This document shows, piece after piece, positions 8,987 to 17,321 of a DNA stretch of 59,343 bases; the stretch's first letter is position 1, and each line of letters starts with the position of its first letter. This stretch comes from DATLSM01 sp049585815 (GTDB lineage Bacteria; Actinomycetota; Thermoleophilia; Solirubrobacterales; 70-9). The stretch spans positions 1 to 59,343 of the forward strand of contig JBAVAR010000167.1 in assembly GCA_049585815.1 (NCBI GenBank), read 5' to 3'. The notes below the pieces were generated by a model. The model was not told the origin of the DNA and ran no database searches. It worked only from the letters and a program-made list of their open reading frames with translations. A program made the translations under genes and the position numbers.

Positions 8987-9385
8987 GTGATCTCAATCAC
9001 CTCCAAGTCCCGCTATGCGGTCGTCGCCCTGGCTGAGCTGGCGCGCTCCGGGGAGCGGCCGGTGCCGATCAAGGAGCTGGCCGAGCGCCGCGACATCCCC
9101 GACCAGTTTCTCGAGCAGCTCTTCTCGACCCTGCGCCGCGCCGGCCTTCTCACCAGCCACCGCGGGATGAAGGGTGGCTACACCCTTGCCCGTCCGGCCG
9201 ATGAGATTACGGTCCTGGAGGTGGTTCAGGCGCTTGACGGCAAGATCGGTCAGGAGGCGGAGGAGGCCGGTGGCATCTGGGCTGAGGGGGTCACCGCCCT
9301 GCGCAAGGTCTTCGGCCAGACAACGGTCGCCGAAGTGGCCCGCCGCGAAGCGGCCGAGGCCGGCTCGGGCATGTATTTCATCTAG
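8987..9385 (+). CDS. Rrf2-family transcriptional regulator, CymR-like
   Basis: 132-residue winged-helix regulator: ITSKSRYAVVALAELARSG at the N-terminus and the recognition-wing motif SHRGMKGGYTLARP (about residues 57-70). It contains no Cys, so it cannot bind an Fe-S cluster as IscR or NsrR do. It ends ...GSGMYFI. From memory, Bacillus subtilis CymR, the cysteine-metabolism repressor that binds CysK, ends in a very similar Met-Phe-Tyr-Ile tail, and CysK partners dock through a C-terminal Ile. The gene lies 64 nt upstream of cysK-cysE on the same strand. Start GTG 8987 has GAAAGGA a few nt upstream. A cysteine-responsive repressor using CysK as sensor is the best inference. Confidence 0.85.
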   Translation: MISITSKSRYAVVALAELARSGERPVPIKELAERRDIPDQFLEQLFSTLRRAGLLTSHRGMKGGYTLARPADEITVLEVVQALDGKIGQEAEEAGGIWAEGVTALRKVFGQTTVAEVARREAAEAGSGMYFI

Positions 9386-9406
9386 TCATCCCGGCTCGAG
9401 CGGCCC

Positions 9407-9412
9407 TAGACT
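9407..9412 (+). promoter_or_regulatory. Candidate -10 box upstream of cysK
   Basis: TAGACT, 7 nt before GTG 9420, the spacing used by other leaderless genes here. No convincing -35 is seen. It would give an mRNA starting with the 9-codon ORF that overlaps the cysK start. Confidence 0.4.
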
Positions 9413-9419
9413 CACGGCA

Positions 9420-9449
9420 GTGCCTGCGGACCAGATGCCCTGGAACTGA
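9420..9449 (+). CDS. Possible leader ORF of 9 codons overlapping cysK
   Basis: GTG at 9420 opens a frame encoding MPADQMPWN and ends in TGA at 9447-9449, which overlaps the cysK ATG as TGATG. Together with the TAGACT box 7 nt upstream this looks like a leaderless minicistron that could feed ribosomes to cysK by coupled re-initiation. It has no Cys or other informative codon run, so an amino-acid sensing role is not evident. It may be chance. Confidence 0.35.
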   Translation: MPADQMPWN

Positions 9450-10372
9450 TGCGGATCGGCGCCGAGGCCTCGGCCGTGGTCGGCGAGACGCCGCTGGTCG
9501 CGATGCTGCGCCTCAGTGAGGGCCTGGGGGCTGAGGTCTGCGCGAAGCTGGAGTACCTAAACCCCGGCGGCTCGGTCAAGGACCGGATTGGGGTGGCGAT
9601 GATCGACGCGGCCGAGGAGCAGGGGTTGATCAAGCCGGGACGCTCGACAATTGTCGAGCCGACCAGCGGCAACACCGGGATCGCGCTCGCGATGGTCTGC
9701 GCGGCACGGGGCTATGAGCTGATTCTCACCCTGCCCGAGGGGATGAGCCGGGAGCGCTCGAAGCTGCTGCGCGCCTATGGTGCCAAGGTGCGCGAAACGC
9801 CCTCGCTTGGAGGAATGACCGAGGCGGTAGAGCTGGCTGAGGCGATCTGTGAGCAGCGCAAGGGTTTCATGCCGCAGCAGTTCTCCAATCCGGCGAATCC
9901 CGAGGTGCACAGGCGCACCACCGCCGAGGAGATCTGGCGCGACACCGACGCCACGATCGGCGCCTTCGTCGCCGGGGTCGGAACCGGGGGGACGATAACC
10001 GGGGTAGGGCGGATGCTGAAGGAGCGCTCCCCCGAGACTCTGGTGATCGCGGTCGAGCCCGATACCTCTGCGGTGCTCTCCGGGGGCGCGCCGGGCTCAC
10101 ACAAGATCCAGGGTATCGGTGCGGGTTTCGTGCCCGAGGTGCTGGACCGCGGGGTGATCGATGAGGTCATCACCGTCGGCGACGAGGAGGCGCTGGAGAC
10201 GGCTCGACTCGCGGCCCAGCGCGAGGGCATCCTCGCCGGCATCTCGGCCGGGGCGAACCTCAGCGCGGCGCTTGAGGTCGCCGCGCGGCCGGAGCTAGCC
10301 GGCAAGCGGGTGGTGACGATCGTCTGCGACTCGGGCGAGCGCTACGTGTCCCTACCCTTCTTCTTCCCATGA
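9449..10372 (+). CDS. cysK: Cysteine synthase (O-acetylserine sulfhydrylase)
   Basis: PLP enzyme that makes cysteine from O-acetylserine and sulfide. Seen: the PLP-Lys motif NPGGSVKDRIG (Lys about residue 45), the substrate loop TSGNTGIALA, the phosphate-binding loop GTGGTITGVG and the C-terminal CDSGERYVS. Length 307 is normal. The ATG at 9449 overlaps a 9-codon upstream ORF and the stop overlaps the cysE start (ATGA), so cysK and cysE are translated together. The Rrf2 gene upstream is the likely regulator. Family assignment is firm; CysK rather than CysM is inferred from the loop motifs and context. Confidence 0.96.
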   Translation: MRIGAEASAVVGETPLVAMLRLSEGLGAEVCAKLEYLNPGGSVKDRIGVAMIDAAEEQGLIKPGRSTIVEPTSGNTGIALAMVCAARGYELILTLPEGMSRERSKLLRAYGAKVRETPSLGGMTEAVELAEAICEQRKGFMPQQFSNPANPEVHRRTTAEEIWRDTDATIGAFVAGVGTGGTITGVGRMLKERSPETLVIAVEPDTSAVLSGGAPGSHKIQGIGAGFVPEVLDRGVIDEVITVGDEEALETARLAAQREGILAGISAGANLSAALEVAARPELAGKRVVTIVCDSGERYVSLPFFFP

Positions 10373-10947
10373 GCGGCGCCTGCAGAGTTCTCCTGCGAGA
10401 GGCGAGGGTCAGCGTGGCGGCGGCGCGCGATCGTGATCCTGCCGCGCGCGGGGTTTCCTCGCTGGGGATCCTCGCCGGCTGGGCGGGGGTGCAGGCCCTG
10501 CTCGCCCACCGCCTCGCCCACGCATTGTTCGAGTCGGGAGCGCCGACGTTGGCGCGGACGATCGCCTACCTCACCCGTGTCCTGACGGGCGTGGAGATCC
10601 ATCCGGCGGCCAGGATCGGCGAGGGTTTTTTCATCGACCATGGATCGGGGGTGGTGATCGGGGAGAGCGCCGAGATCGGTGAGCGCGTGACTCTCTACCA
10701 GGGAGTGACGCTGGGCGGCACCGGAACTGAACCCGGCAAGCGCCACCCAACGGTCGGCGATGACGTCACGATCGGCGCCGGGGCGAAGCTGCTCGGCCCG
10801 ATCTCGGTCGGTGATGGGGCCAAGGTGGGAGCAAACACTGTCGTGGTCGAGGATGTGCCCCCCGGGGCCACGGTGGTCGGCAACCCCGGCCACAAGGTGA
10901 GGCTCAACGGCAAGCGGGTCGGGGGGGCGGGTCCGGTCGAGGACTGA
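10369..10947 (+). CDS. cysE: Serine O-acetyltransferase
   Basis: Makes O-acetylserine for the CysK reaction. The 192-residue protein is a short form: a reduced N-terminal helical region followed by the left-handed beta-helix of hexapeptide repeats (VEIHPAARIGEGFFIDHGSG, VVIGESAEIGERVTLYQGVT, TVGDDVTIGAGAKLLGPISV) with the catalytic His in IDHGSG. The C-terminus is ...GGAGPVED. In the classical cysteine synthase complex the last residue of CysE is Ile and inserts into the CysK active site; here it is Asp, so that complex is unlikely to form in the usual way. The start overlaps cysK by 4 nt. Confidence 0.94.
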   Translation: MSGACRVLLREARVSVAAARDRDPAARGVSSLGILAGWAGVQALLAHRLAHALFESGAPTLARTIAYLTRVLTGVEIHPAARIGEGFFIDHGSGVVIGESAEIGERVTLYQGVTLGGTGTEPGKRHPTVGDDVTIGAGAKLLGPISVGDGAKVGANTVVVEDVPPGATVVGNPGHKVRLNGKRVGGAGPVED

Positions 10948-10988
10948 GCGGGCCGGCCCCGCCGCCGTCCTCTCTATTCTCGAGGGAA

Positions 10989-13241
10989 ATGCTGCAGACC
11001 CAGCCCAAAGCCGAAAACCTCCCCGAGGGCGCCCCCACCGAACCCGGTTCTGATCCGGTTGAGCGGCTGCTGGTCGACCTCAACGAGTCCCAGCGCGAGG
11101 CCGTCCTCCATGAGGAGGGTCCGCTCTTGGTGATCGCCGGCGCGGGTTCAGGAAAGACACGGGTCCTGACCCACCGCATCGCCCGGCTCCTGGCCACGGG
11201 TGCCGCCCGCCCGGGGGAGATCCTCGCGATCACCTTCACCAACAAGGCGGCGGCGGAGATGCGCGAGCGTGTCGAGGGGCTCGTCGGGCGTTCGGCCCGC
11301 GCAATGTGGGTGACCACATTTCACTCCGCCTGCGCCCGGATGCTGCGTGCCGACGCCGAGCGACTCGGCTATTCGCGCAGTTTCACGATCTATGACGAGT
11401 CGGATTCGCTGCGGATGTTGAAGCGCTGCATGGGCGAGCTTCACGTCGACCCGAAGCGCTACCCGCCGCGGGCGATTCGCTCCCAGATCTCGGGTGCCAA
11501 GAACCATCTGATTGACGCCGCCGCCTTCGCTCAGACTCAGGGCAGCGTCTTCGAGGGCGTCGCCGCCGAGGTCTACGCGCTCTATGAGAAGCGGATGCTC
11601 GAGGCCAACGCGATGGATTTCGATGACCTCCTGGTCCGCACGGTCGAGGCCCTGGAGCTGCATGAGGAGGCGCGCGAGCGCTGGCGGCGGACCTTCCGCC
11701 ACGTCCTCGTCGATGAGTATCAGGACACCAACCACGCCCAGTATCGGTTGCTGCAACTTCTTGTCGCCGACCACGGCAACCTGATGGTGGTTGGCGATGA
11801 GGATCAGTCGATCTACGGGTTCCGTCACGCCGACATCCGCAACATCCTCGATTTCGAGCGCGACTTCCCCGACGCGGAGGTCGTCACGCTCGAGCAGAAC
11901 TATCGCTCGACGCAGACGATCCTCTCAGCCGCCAATGCGGTGGTCGAGCGCAACCGCCAGCGCCGGCCGAAGCGATTGTGGACCGAGATTGCCGGAGGCG
12001 AGCCGGTGCGGCTCTCTGAGCTTGCCGACGAGCATGAGGAGGCCCGGTGGGTGGCGGGGGAGATCGAGCGATTGGCAACCGAGGAGGGCGTGCGACGCTC
12101 CGATGTCGCGGTCTTCTACCGGACCAATGCGATGAGCCGGGTGCTGGAGGACATCCTGGTTCGCTTCGAGCTGCCCTACCAGGTGATCGGCGGCACCAAG
12201 TTCTACGAGCGGGCGGAGATCAAGGACGCGGTCGCCTATCTCAGTCTGCTGGTGAACCCCTCCGATCAGGTTTCCTTCGCACGGGTCGTCAACTCACCGC
12301 GTCGGGGAATCGGCAACACGACTCAGGGCCGTCTGGCTGCTCATGCCAATACGACCGGCCTTCCGATCTGGGATGTCGCGGGGAGAGCCGAGGAGGTCCC
12401 CGGGCTGAGTGGTGGCGCGATCAGGGCGATCGCCCGCTTTCACGAGATGGTGGAGGACCTGCGCGCCAGGGTGGACTCGGCCCCCGTGGCCGAGCTGCTC
12501 GAGAGGACCCTGCACGAGACCGGGTATCTGGAGGCGCTGGCGGCCGAGCGCACAATCGAGGCGGAGGGGCGCGCCGAGAATCTCGAGGAGCTGATCGGGG
12601 TCGCAAGGGAGTTTGACCTCAACCGCGAGCAGGAGGGCGATGGAGGGGTTGCGCCGCTGGAGGAGTTCCTCCAGCAGATTTCCCTCTATAGCGAGCAGGA
12701 CGGATTGCAGGATGGCGAGGAGGAGGAGGCGCTGATCACCCTGATGACCCTCCACAACGCCAAGGGGCTCGAGTACGACACGGTCTTCATCGTCGGCTGT
12801 GAGGAGGGGTCCTTCCCACATCTGCGTGCCCTCGAAGAGGGTGGCGAGGAGGAGGAGCGCCGCCTTTGCTACGTCGGCATAACCCGGGCGCGAGCGCGGC
12901 TCTACCTGAGCTGGGCCCGCGAGCGGCGGCTGTTCGGCCGCTCCGCGCGCAATCTCCCCTCGCGCTTCGTCGACGAGCTGCCGGCCGAGCTGACCGATCG
13001 GGAGGCGGGCGGGTCGAGCGCGACCGGCTGGGGTCCTGCGCCGGGGCCCGCTCAAGCGGCGGCGCGAATCGATCCCGGCCCGACGCTGGAGCTTCAGGCC
13101 GGTGACGATGTCATCCACGCCAGCTTCGGCGAGGGGGTTGTGACCGGGGTCGAGCCGGGGGGTGTCGTCCTCGTGCGTTTCTCCGACGATGGCTCGGAGC
13201 GCAAGCTGATGGCCGATTACGCCCCGCTCCGGAAGCGGTAG
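10989..13241 (+). CDS. pcrA: ATP-dependent DNA helicase PcrA/UvrD
   Basis: Superfamily 1A 3'-5' helicase in nucleotide excision repair and removal of proteins from DNA. Seen in order: Q motif NESQREAV, Walker A AGAGSGKT (about residues 50-57), TFHS, motif II VDEYQDTN (about 240), QSIYGFRHA, LEQNYRS, TLHNAKGLEYDTVFIVG (motif V) and YVGITRAR (motif VI). The last about 55 residues form a small beta domain (ASFGEGVVTGVEPGG), like the PcrA tail that contacts RNA polymerase. Length 750 is normal. The ATG at 10989 is 8 nt after TATTCT, a leaderless layout. folD follows 4 nt after the stop. Confidence 0.96.
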   Translation: MLQTQPKAENLPEGAPTEPGSDPVERLLVDLNESQREAVLHEEGPLLVIAGAGSGKTRVLTHRIARLLATGAARPGEILAITFTNKAAAEMRERVEGLVGRSARAMWVTTFHSACARMLRADAERLGYSRSFTIYDESDSLRMLKRCMGELHVDPKRYPPRAIRSQISGAKNHLIDAAAFAQTQGSVFEGVAAEVYALYEKRMLEANAMDFDDLLVRTVEALELHEEARERWRRTFRHVLVDEYQDTNHAQYRLLQLLVADHGNLMVVGDEDQSIYGFRHADIRNILDFERDFPDAEVVTLEQNYRSTQTILSAANAVVERNRQRRPKRLWTEIAGGEPVRLSELADEHEEARWVAGEIERLATEEGVRRSDVAVFYRTNAMSRVLEDILVRFELPYQVIGGTKFYERAEIKDAVAYLSLLVNPSDQVSFARVVNSPRRGIGNTTQGRLAAHANTTGLPIWDVAGRAEEVPGLSGGAIRAIARFHEMVEDLRARVDSAPVAELLERTLHETGYLEALAAERTIEAEGRAENLEELIGVAREFDLNREQEGDGGVAPLEEFLQQISLYSEQDGLQDGEEEEALITLMTLHNAKGLEYDTVFIVGCEEGSFPHLRALEEGGEEEERRLCYVGITRARARLYLSWARERRLFGRSARNLPSRFVDELPAELTDREAGGSSATGWGPAPGPAQAAARIDPGPTLELQAGDDVIHASFGEGVVTGVEPGGVVLVRFSDDGSERKLMADYAPLRKR

Positions 13242-13245
13242 CCGG

Positions 13246-14094
13246 ATGGCGGCGCGGATCATCGACGGCAGCGCCCTCGCGGCGCGGGTGCGGGAGGGCG
13301 TTGCGCGCGAGGTCGCGGAGATGGCCTCACCACCGGGGCTCGCGACCGTCCTCGTTGGAGATGACCCCGCCTCCCATATCTATGTGCGGATGAAGCGCGA
13401 GGACTCCGCCCAGGTCGGGATTCAGTCATTCCACCACCAGGTCGATGCCGAGGTCTCCGAAACCGAGCTCGCCGACCTGATTCGCTCGCTCGACGAGGAC
13501 GACAGAGTTCACGGCATCCTCGTCCAGCTTCCCCTTCCCGAGCACCTCGACCAGGACGCGCTGATCTCCCTGATCGACCCCGCCAAGGACGTCGACGGTC
13601 TCACCCCCCTGAGCGCCGGCCTGCTCACCCAGGGACAACAGGGGGCGATCGCCCCCTGCACGCCGGCGGGGGTGATGGAGTTACTGCGCGAGGCAGGGGT
13701 CGACCTCGACGGCGCCCGCGCGGTCCTGATCGGTCGCTCGATTCTGGTGGGCAAGCCGTTGGCGGCGCTGCTCTTGGCCGCCAACGCGACCGTCACCCAC
13801 TGCCATTCCCACACCCGCGAGCTCGGGGCAATCTGCCGTGGGGCCGACGTCTTGATCTCGGCGGCGGGATCGCCGGCCCTGGTCACGGCGGAGATGGTTC
13901 GCCCCGGGGCGGTGGTGATCGATGTCGGTACCAATCGCGGGGAGTCGGGCCCTGTCGGTGACGTCGACTTTGACGCAGTCTGTGAGGTGGCCGGGGCGAT
14001 CACTCCGGTTCCCGGAGGGGTCGGCCCAATGACCCGGGCGATGCTGCTCGTCAATACCCTGCGAGCGGCCCGCGGACTCCTCGCCGCCGCCTAG
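13246..14094 (+). CDS. folD: Bifunctional methylenetetrahydrofolate dehydrogenase/cyclohydrolase
   Basis: Interconverts 5,10-methylene-THF and 10-formyl-THF for purine synthesis and one-carbon supply. The 282-residue protein shows the FolD signatures: YVRMKREDSAQVGI with the catalytic Lys, GILVQLPLPEHLD, PAKDVDGLTPLSAG, the NADP loop GRSILVGKPLAALL and PVPGGVGPMTRAMLL near the C-terminus. It starts 4 nt after pcrA, so the two are likely one transcript, although their functions are unrelated. A GC hairpin follows at 14121-14134. Confidence 0.96.
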   Translation: MAARIIDGSALAARVREGVAREVAEMASPPGLATVLVGDDPASHIYVRMKREDSAQVGIQSFHHQVDAEVSETELADLIRSLDEDDRVHGILVQLPLPEHLDQDALISLIDPAKDVDGLTPLSAGLLTQGQQGAIAPCTPAGVMELLREAGVDLDGARAVLIGRSILVGKPLAALLLAANATVTHCHSHTRELGAICRGADVLISAAGSPALVTAEMVRPGAVVIDVGTNRGESGPVGDVDFDAVCEVAGAITPVPGGVGPMTRAMLLVNTLRAARGLLAAA

Positions 14095-14120
14095 TAGGTC
14101 CGGCCAGCCGATTCACATTT

Positions 14121-14134
14121 CCGCCGTGCGGCGG
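14121..14134 (+). terminator. Short GC hairpin after folD
   Basis: CCGCC / GGCGG inverted repeat around GTGC, 27 nt after the folD stop. No T-tract follows. It may act as a weak terminator or be chance in GC-rich DNA. Confidence 0.3.
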
Positions 14135-14192
14135 GTGTAGGGTCGCAGGGAGCCTAAGTCCGCCCCAGTACCAGTCACGGAGGATTGCCAAG

Positions 14193-14852
14193 ATGGAACT
14201 CGACAAGTTGAGCACCGGAGAGAAGGTCGCGGCAGGTTCCGCGATTCTGCTCTTCATCTTCATGTTCTTCACCTGGTTTGGAGTCGAAGTCTCCGGTGTG
14301 GGTGGCTTCTCTGGCAGCGTGCCGGGGGCCGGCGGCGACGCCTGGGATGCGCTCGAATTCATCCCCATCATCTTGGTGATCGCGATCATTGCCGCGATCG
14401 GCGTCGCCGTTATCCGGCTCACCGAGTCGGCCTTTGAGCCGCCGATCTCGATGAACGCGGTCGTGACCTTGCTCGGCGCCCTCTCCTTCCTCCTGATCTT
14501 GTTTCGGATCATCGACCCACCGAGCTTTGGCAGCTTCGGTGGTGTCTCGGTCGACGGAACTGTGGAAGTCGGCATCTTCCTCGGCCTGGCTGCGGCAGCC
14601 GGCGTCACCTATGGCGGCTACCTTGCGATGAAAGAGGAAGGCGCCTCCTTCGGTGACACAGCCGATCGTCTCTCCGGGGGTGGTTCCGCCCCCCCGCCGC
14701 CCCCACCGCCCGCCGCGATGCCGCCTTCACCACCACCACCACCACCACCACCACCCCCAGCGCAGCAGACACCTCCGCCGCCCTCAAGCACGCCGCCACC
14801 GCCGCCACCGCCGCCACCGCCACCAACAGGCGGTCCCCCGAGTGGCGTCTAG
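14193..14852 (+). CDS. Membrane protein with four TM segments and polyproline tail
   Basis: 219 residues of unknown function. Four hydrophobic segments are clear: about residues 13-35, 53-75, 85-110 and 127-150. The last about 60 residues are almost only Pro with a few Ser, Thr, Ala and Gln, in runs of 7, 10, 4 and 11 consecutive Pro. Such runs stall ribosomes and normally need elongation factor P. The tail is encoded partly by a pure CAC/CCA triplet repeat (14728-14754). The ATG at 14193 has a good GGAGG about 9 nt upstream, unusual here, where many genes lack ribosome binding sites. The tail could cross or contact the cell wall, or bind proline-recognising partners; this is inference. Confidence 0.8.
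   Translation: MELDKLSTGEKVAAGSAILLFIFMFFTWFGVEVSGVGGFSGSVPGAGGDAWDALEFIPIILVIAIIAAIGVAVIRLTESAFEPPISMNAVVTLLGALSFLLILFRIIDPPSFGSFGGVSVDGTVEVGIFLGLAAAAGVTYGGYLAMKEEGASFGDTADRLSGGGSAPPPPPPPAAMPPSPPPPPPPPPPAQQTPPPPSSTPPPPPPPPPPPTGGPPSGV
14728..14754 (+). repeat. CAC trinucleotide repeat (9 units)
   Basis: Nine uninterrupted CAC triplets, read in frame as CCA proline codons in the tail of the preceding membrane protein. Slippage would change tail length in whole residues without a frameshift. Confidence 0.9.
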
Positions 14853-14947
14853 GTAAAGCAGACGCAGCTCTGGCCGGGACCCAACGCGGACTGGCCGCGC
14901 GTCTCAATGAGTAGCGAAGCTGGGCCGGGGGACGGACTGAGGTGCGA

Positions 14948-16774
14948 CTAGGAGCCGATCAGGCCGCTGGCGACCCGTTTGGCGAAGGCGATCACGGTCA
15001 TCATTGGGTTGACGCCAACCGAGGTGGGAAAGAGGGAGGCATCGGCGACGAAGAGGCCGGCGAGGCCGTTGACCGAGCCGTCGGCGCCGCACACCCCCTC
15101 TGCGGAATCGGCGGCGATTCGCGCCGTACCCATCGGGTGGAAGGCCTCCAGACGCAGCTCCGATGGCTTGAAGGTCCTCGCCTCGAACTCGGGGAGCTGC
15201 TCGCGGCGCAAGCCCCCGACCCGGGCGATGTTGGGGTAGACCTCGGTGGCTCCGGCGGCGAAGTGGATCTCGGCGGCGCGGGCGATGCCGAAGGCGAGGC
15301 GGCTGGCATCATCGTCGGTCAGCCTGTAGGTGGCACGCAGGGAGCCGTTGGCGGTGAGGCCGACCCGTCCCGAGGAGCGGTCGGAGAGGTGGACGCCGAT
15401 CGAGCCAATGTGGCCGAAGTCGAGCATTGCCCGCTGATGCTCGCGGCCGGTCCCCAGCAGCCAGGCACCGCCGAAGGCGAGCGGCGTGAAGGTCGCCTCG
15501 AGCAGGATCTCACGCGATGCCCACTCGTCGATGTAGTAGCTCTGCATCACCCCCTCCCAGCCACGCACCTCCTCCTCATAGCGGGCGCCGACCCAGCAGG
15601 CTGGGTGGATGTGAAGGTTGCGGCCAACATGGTGGCCTCCGAGGCCGGAGCTCAACAGCAGCTCTGGAGTTCCCAGGGCTCCACCGGCCACGATCACGGC
15701 CCGACGGGCGCGCACGGTGTAGGGACTGTGCCCGGCGCGATCGGTCCTGCAGCGCACGCCAATGGCGCGGCCGTCTGCCACCAGCACTCGTTGCGCCTTC
15801 ACGCCGGCCCGGATACGAGCTCCGGCGCCAACCGCACGCGGAAGGTAGCTGACGTGCATGCCTCGCTTGGCGTCGATCTCGCAGCCGAACGGGCATGAGC
15901 TGCACTGTACGCAGTTGCCGGCATTGCGCGAGATCGGGCCGCCGCCGGCGCCCAGCGAAATTGCCCCCTCCATCGCAAGTTGGCCATTTCGCCCCATCCG
16001 CTCGGGATCAAGCTGGGCCACCCGCAGGAAGTCCTCGGCCTCGGCGTAGTCGGGGTCAAGCTCTCCCGCCCAGGCGACGCCGTAGCGCAGCCGCCAGTCC
16101 TCCAGCACGGCCCGGGGAGCACGAAAGCAGGTGCCGGAGTTGATCACCGTGGTGCCGCCGAGTGCCCGCGCCACGGGTACCGGGATCGGCGGGCGCCCCT
16201 CGGCGATCGTCAAACCTGCGTCGCGATAGAGAGAGGCGATCGCCTCCAGCGGGTCGCTGGGATAGGTGTCGCGGTCGAAGCGTTGCCCGGCCTCGAGTAC
16301 GATCACGTCGATGCCGGCCTCGGCCAGGGTCGCCGCGGCCACCGCACCGCCGGCCCCCGAGCCGACGATCACCACATCGCATTCCTCAGCGTCGCCCTGG
16401 GGGGCCAACTCACCCAGCGAGCCGGCGGGCTCGGGCCGGGTGCCGTCTGCCAGCGAGCAGGCGGGTTTTGACCCGATGCGGGCCTGCACCTGCGGCGTTA
16501 CCGCGTAGCCGAGGGTTGAGAAGACCTTGGCCATCAACAGCAGGTCGTGGAGCAACCCGCTGCGCGAGGCCTCCATCTGAGCCAGGAAGTCTTCGCGGGT
16601 GGGCGCATCGAGACGGCTGAAGCGCCAGGGGAACGGCAGCCACTCAAAGGCCCGCAGCGCGATGCGCAGACGGGAGAGAATCCGGGGGGAGGTCGAGGCG
16701 AGCAATGCCGCCACCGGGCCCGAGACATCCACCGCGCGCTCGGCCGCCGGCAGCCCCTCGAGAGCGGGGGCCAT
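14948..16774 (-). CDS. GMC-type FAD oxidoreductase (long-chain alcohol oxidase-like)
   Basis: FAD-dependent oxidoreductase, 608 residues. Seen: an N-terminal helical region of about 120 residues, the FAD Rossmann motif VVIVGSGAGGAVAA (about residue 133), the GGTTVINSG flavin loop, a four-Cys cluster CVQCSSCPFGC (about residues 288-298), and the C-terminal FHPMGTARI ... SVGVNPMMTVIAFA with the GMC His and Asn positions. The Cys cluster and N-terminal region resemble long-chain fatty alcohol oxidases, but the substrate is unproven. The frame stays open upstream of ATG 16774 to the stop of the preceding gene, and those residues (LSAAEQRTLSAICEA) look like native protein, yet no ATG, GTG or TTG occurs there; CTG 16795 is possible. 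Confidence 0.88.
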   Translation of the reverse strand: MAPALEGLPAAERAVDVSGPVAALLASTSPRILSRLRIALRAFEWLPFPWRFSRLDAPTREDFLAQMEASRSGLLHDLLLMAKVFSTLGYAVTPQVQARIGSKPACSLADGTRPEPAGSLGELAPQGDAEECDVVIVGSGAGGAVAAATLAEAGIDVIVLEAGQRFDRDTYPSDPLEAIASLYRDAGLTIAEGRPPIPVPVARALGGTTVINSGTCFRAPRAVLEDWRLRYGVAWAGELDPDYAEAEDFLRVAQLDPERMGRNGQLAMEGAISLGAGGGPISRNAGNCVQCSSCPFGCEIDAKRGMHVSYLPRAVGAGARIRAGVKAQRVLVADGRAIGVRCRTDRAGHSPYTVRARRAVIVAGGALGTPELLLSSGLGGHHVGRNLHIHPACWVGARYEEEVRGWEGVMQSYYIDEWASREILLEATFTPLAFGGAWLLGTGREHQRAMLDFGHIGSIGVHLSDRSSGRVGLTANGSLRATYRLTDDDASRLAFGIARAAEIHFAAGATEVYPNIARVGGLRREQLPEFEARTFKPSELRLEAFHPMGTARIAADSAEGVCGADGSVNGLAGLFVADASLFPTSVGVNPMMTVIAFAKRVASGLIGS

Positions 16775-16834
16775 CGCCTCGCAGATCGCGCTCAGGGTGC
16801 GTTGCTCGGCGGCCGAGAGCCCCGGCGGGCGTCG

Positions 16835-17278
16835 TCAGCCGGGCTCGACCGGCCGCCCGATCCGACCGATCAGCGACCAGAGCCAGAGCGCCACCAGAAC
16901 GAGCGAGCCGTCGACGAGAAAGTTCAGCAGGTAGATGAAGACGTGCTGGTCAAAAAGGTAATAACCGAGCGCCGAGAGCGAGGATGAGGTCTTGCCCACC
17001 GCCAGCAGCAACAGCAGGGAGCGGTAGCGAACCACATCCGTCTGTGCGATCACGCAGATTCCGGTGATCAGCACCATGTAGGAGAAGGCCAGCCCGAGCC
17101 AGAGTTGCTCGCTGCCATGGGGGGCGCGGACGAAGCCTCCGAGGTCCGCGCCGAGGTCTGAGATCGTGTTGAGGACGTCGCTGGGGACGGCGATGAAGAG
17201 GATGCCGACCACGGCGAAGCTGATGGCGAGCAGGCGTAGGCTGAAGACGACGAATCTCTCGGCCCGCTGCCCCCGCAT
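16835..17278 (-). CDS. Small membrane protein, four TM segments
   Basis: 147 residues, unknown function. Four hydrophobic segments are visible (FVVFSLRLLAISFAVVGILF; LWLGLAFSYMVLITGICVIA; SLLLLLAVGKTSSSLSALGY; LLNFLVDGSLVLVALWLWSL). I start at ATG 17278 because TAAAGT lies 8 nt upstream on the minus strand, the leaderless pattern of this genome; GTG 17320 would add 14 residues. The stop lies about 60 nt before the GMC oxidoreductase ATG on the same strand, so the two are probably co-transcribed and may work together, for example as a membrane partner; that is inference. The gene is divergent from gatC. Confidence 0.75.
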   Translation of the reverse strand: MRGQRAERFVVFSLRLLAISFAVVGILFIAVPSDVLNTISDLGADLGGFVRAPHGSEQLWLGLAFSYMVLITGICVIAQTDVVRYRSLLLLLAVGKTSSSLSALGYYLFDQHVFIYLLNFLVDGSLVLVALWLWSLIGRIGRPVEPG

Positions 17279-17321
17279 CGCCGGCCACTTTAACTGGCTG
17301 AGCAGCCAAATGGCCGACACC

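Noticed and set aside
12294..13262. Minus-strand open frame opposite the end of pcrA
   Set aside because: Antisense shadow without recognisable domain.
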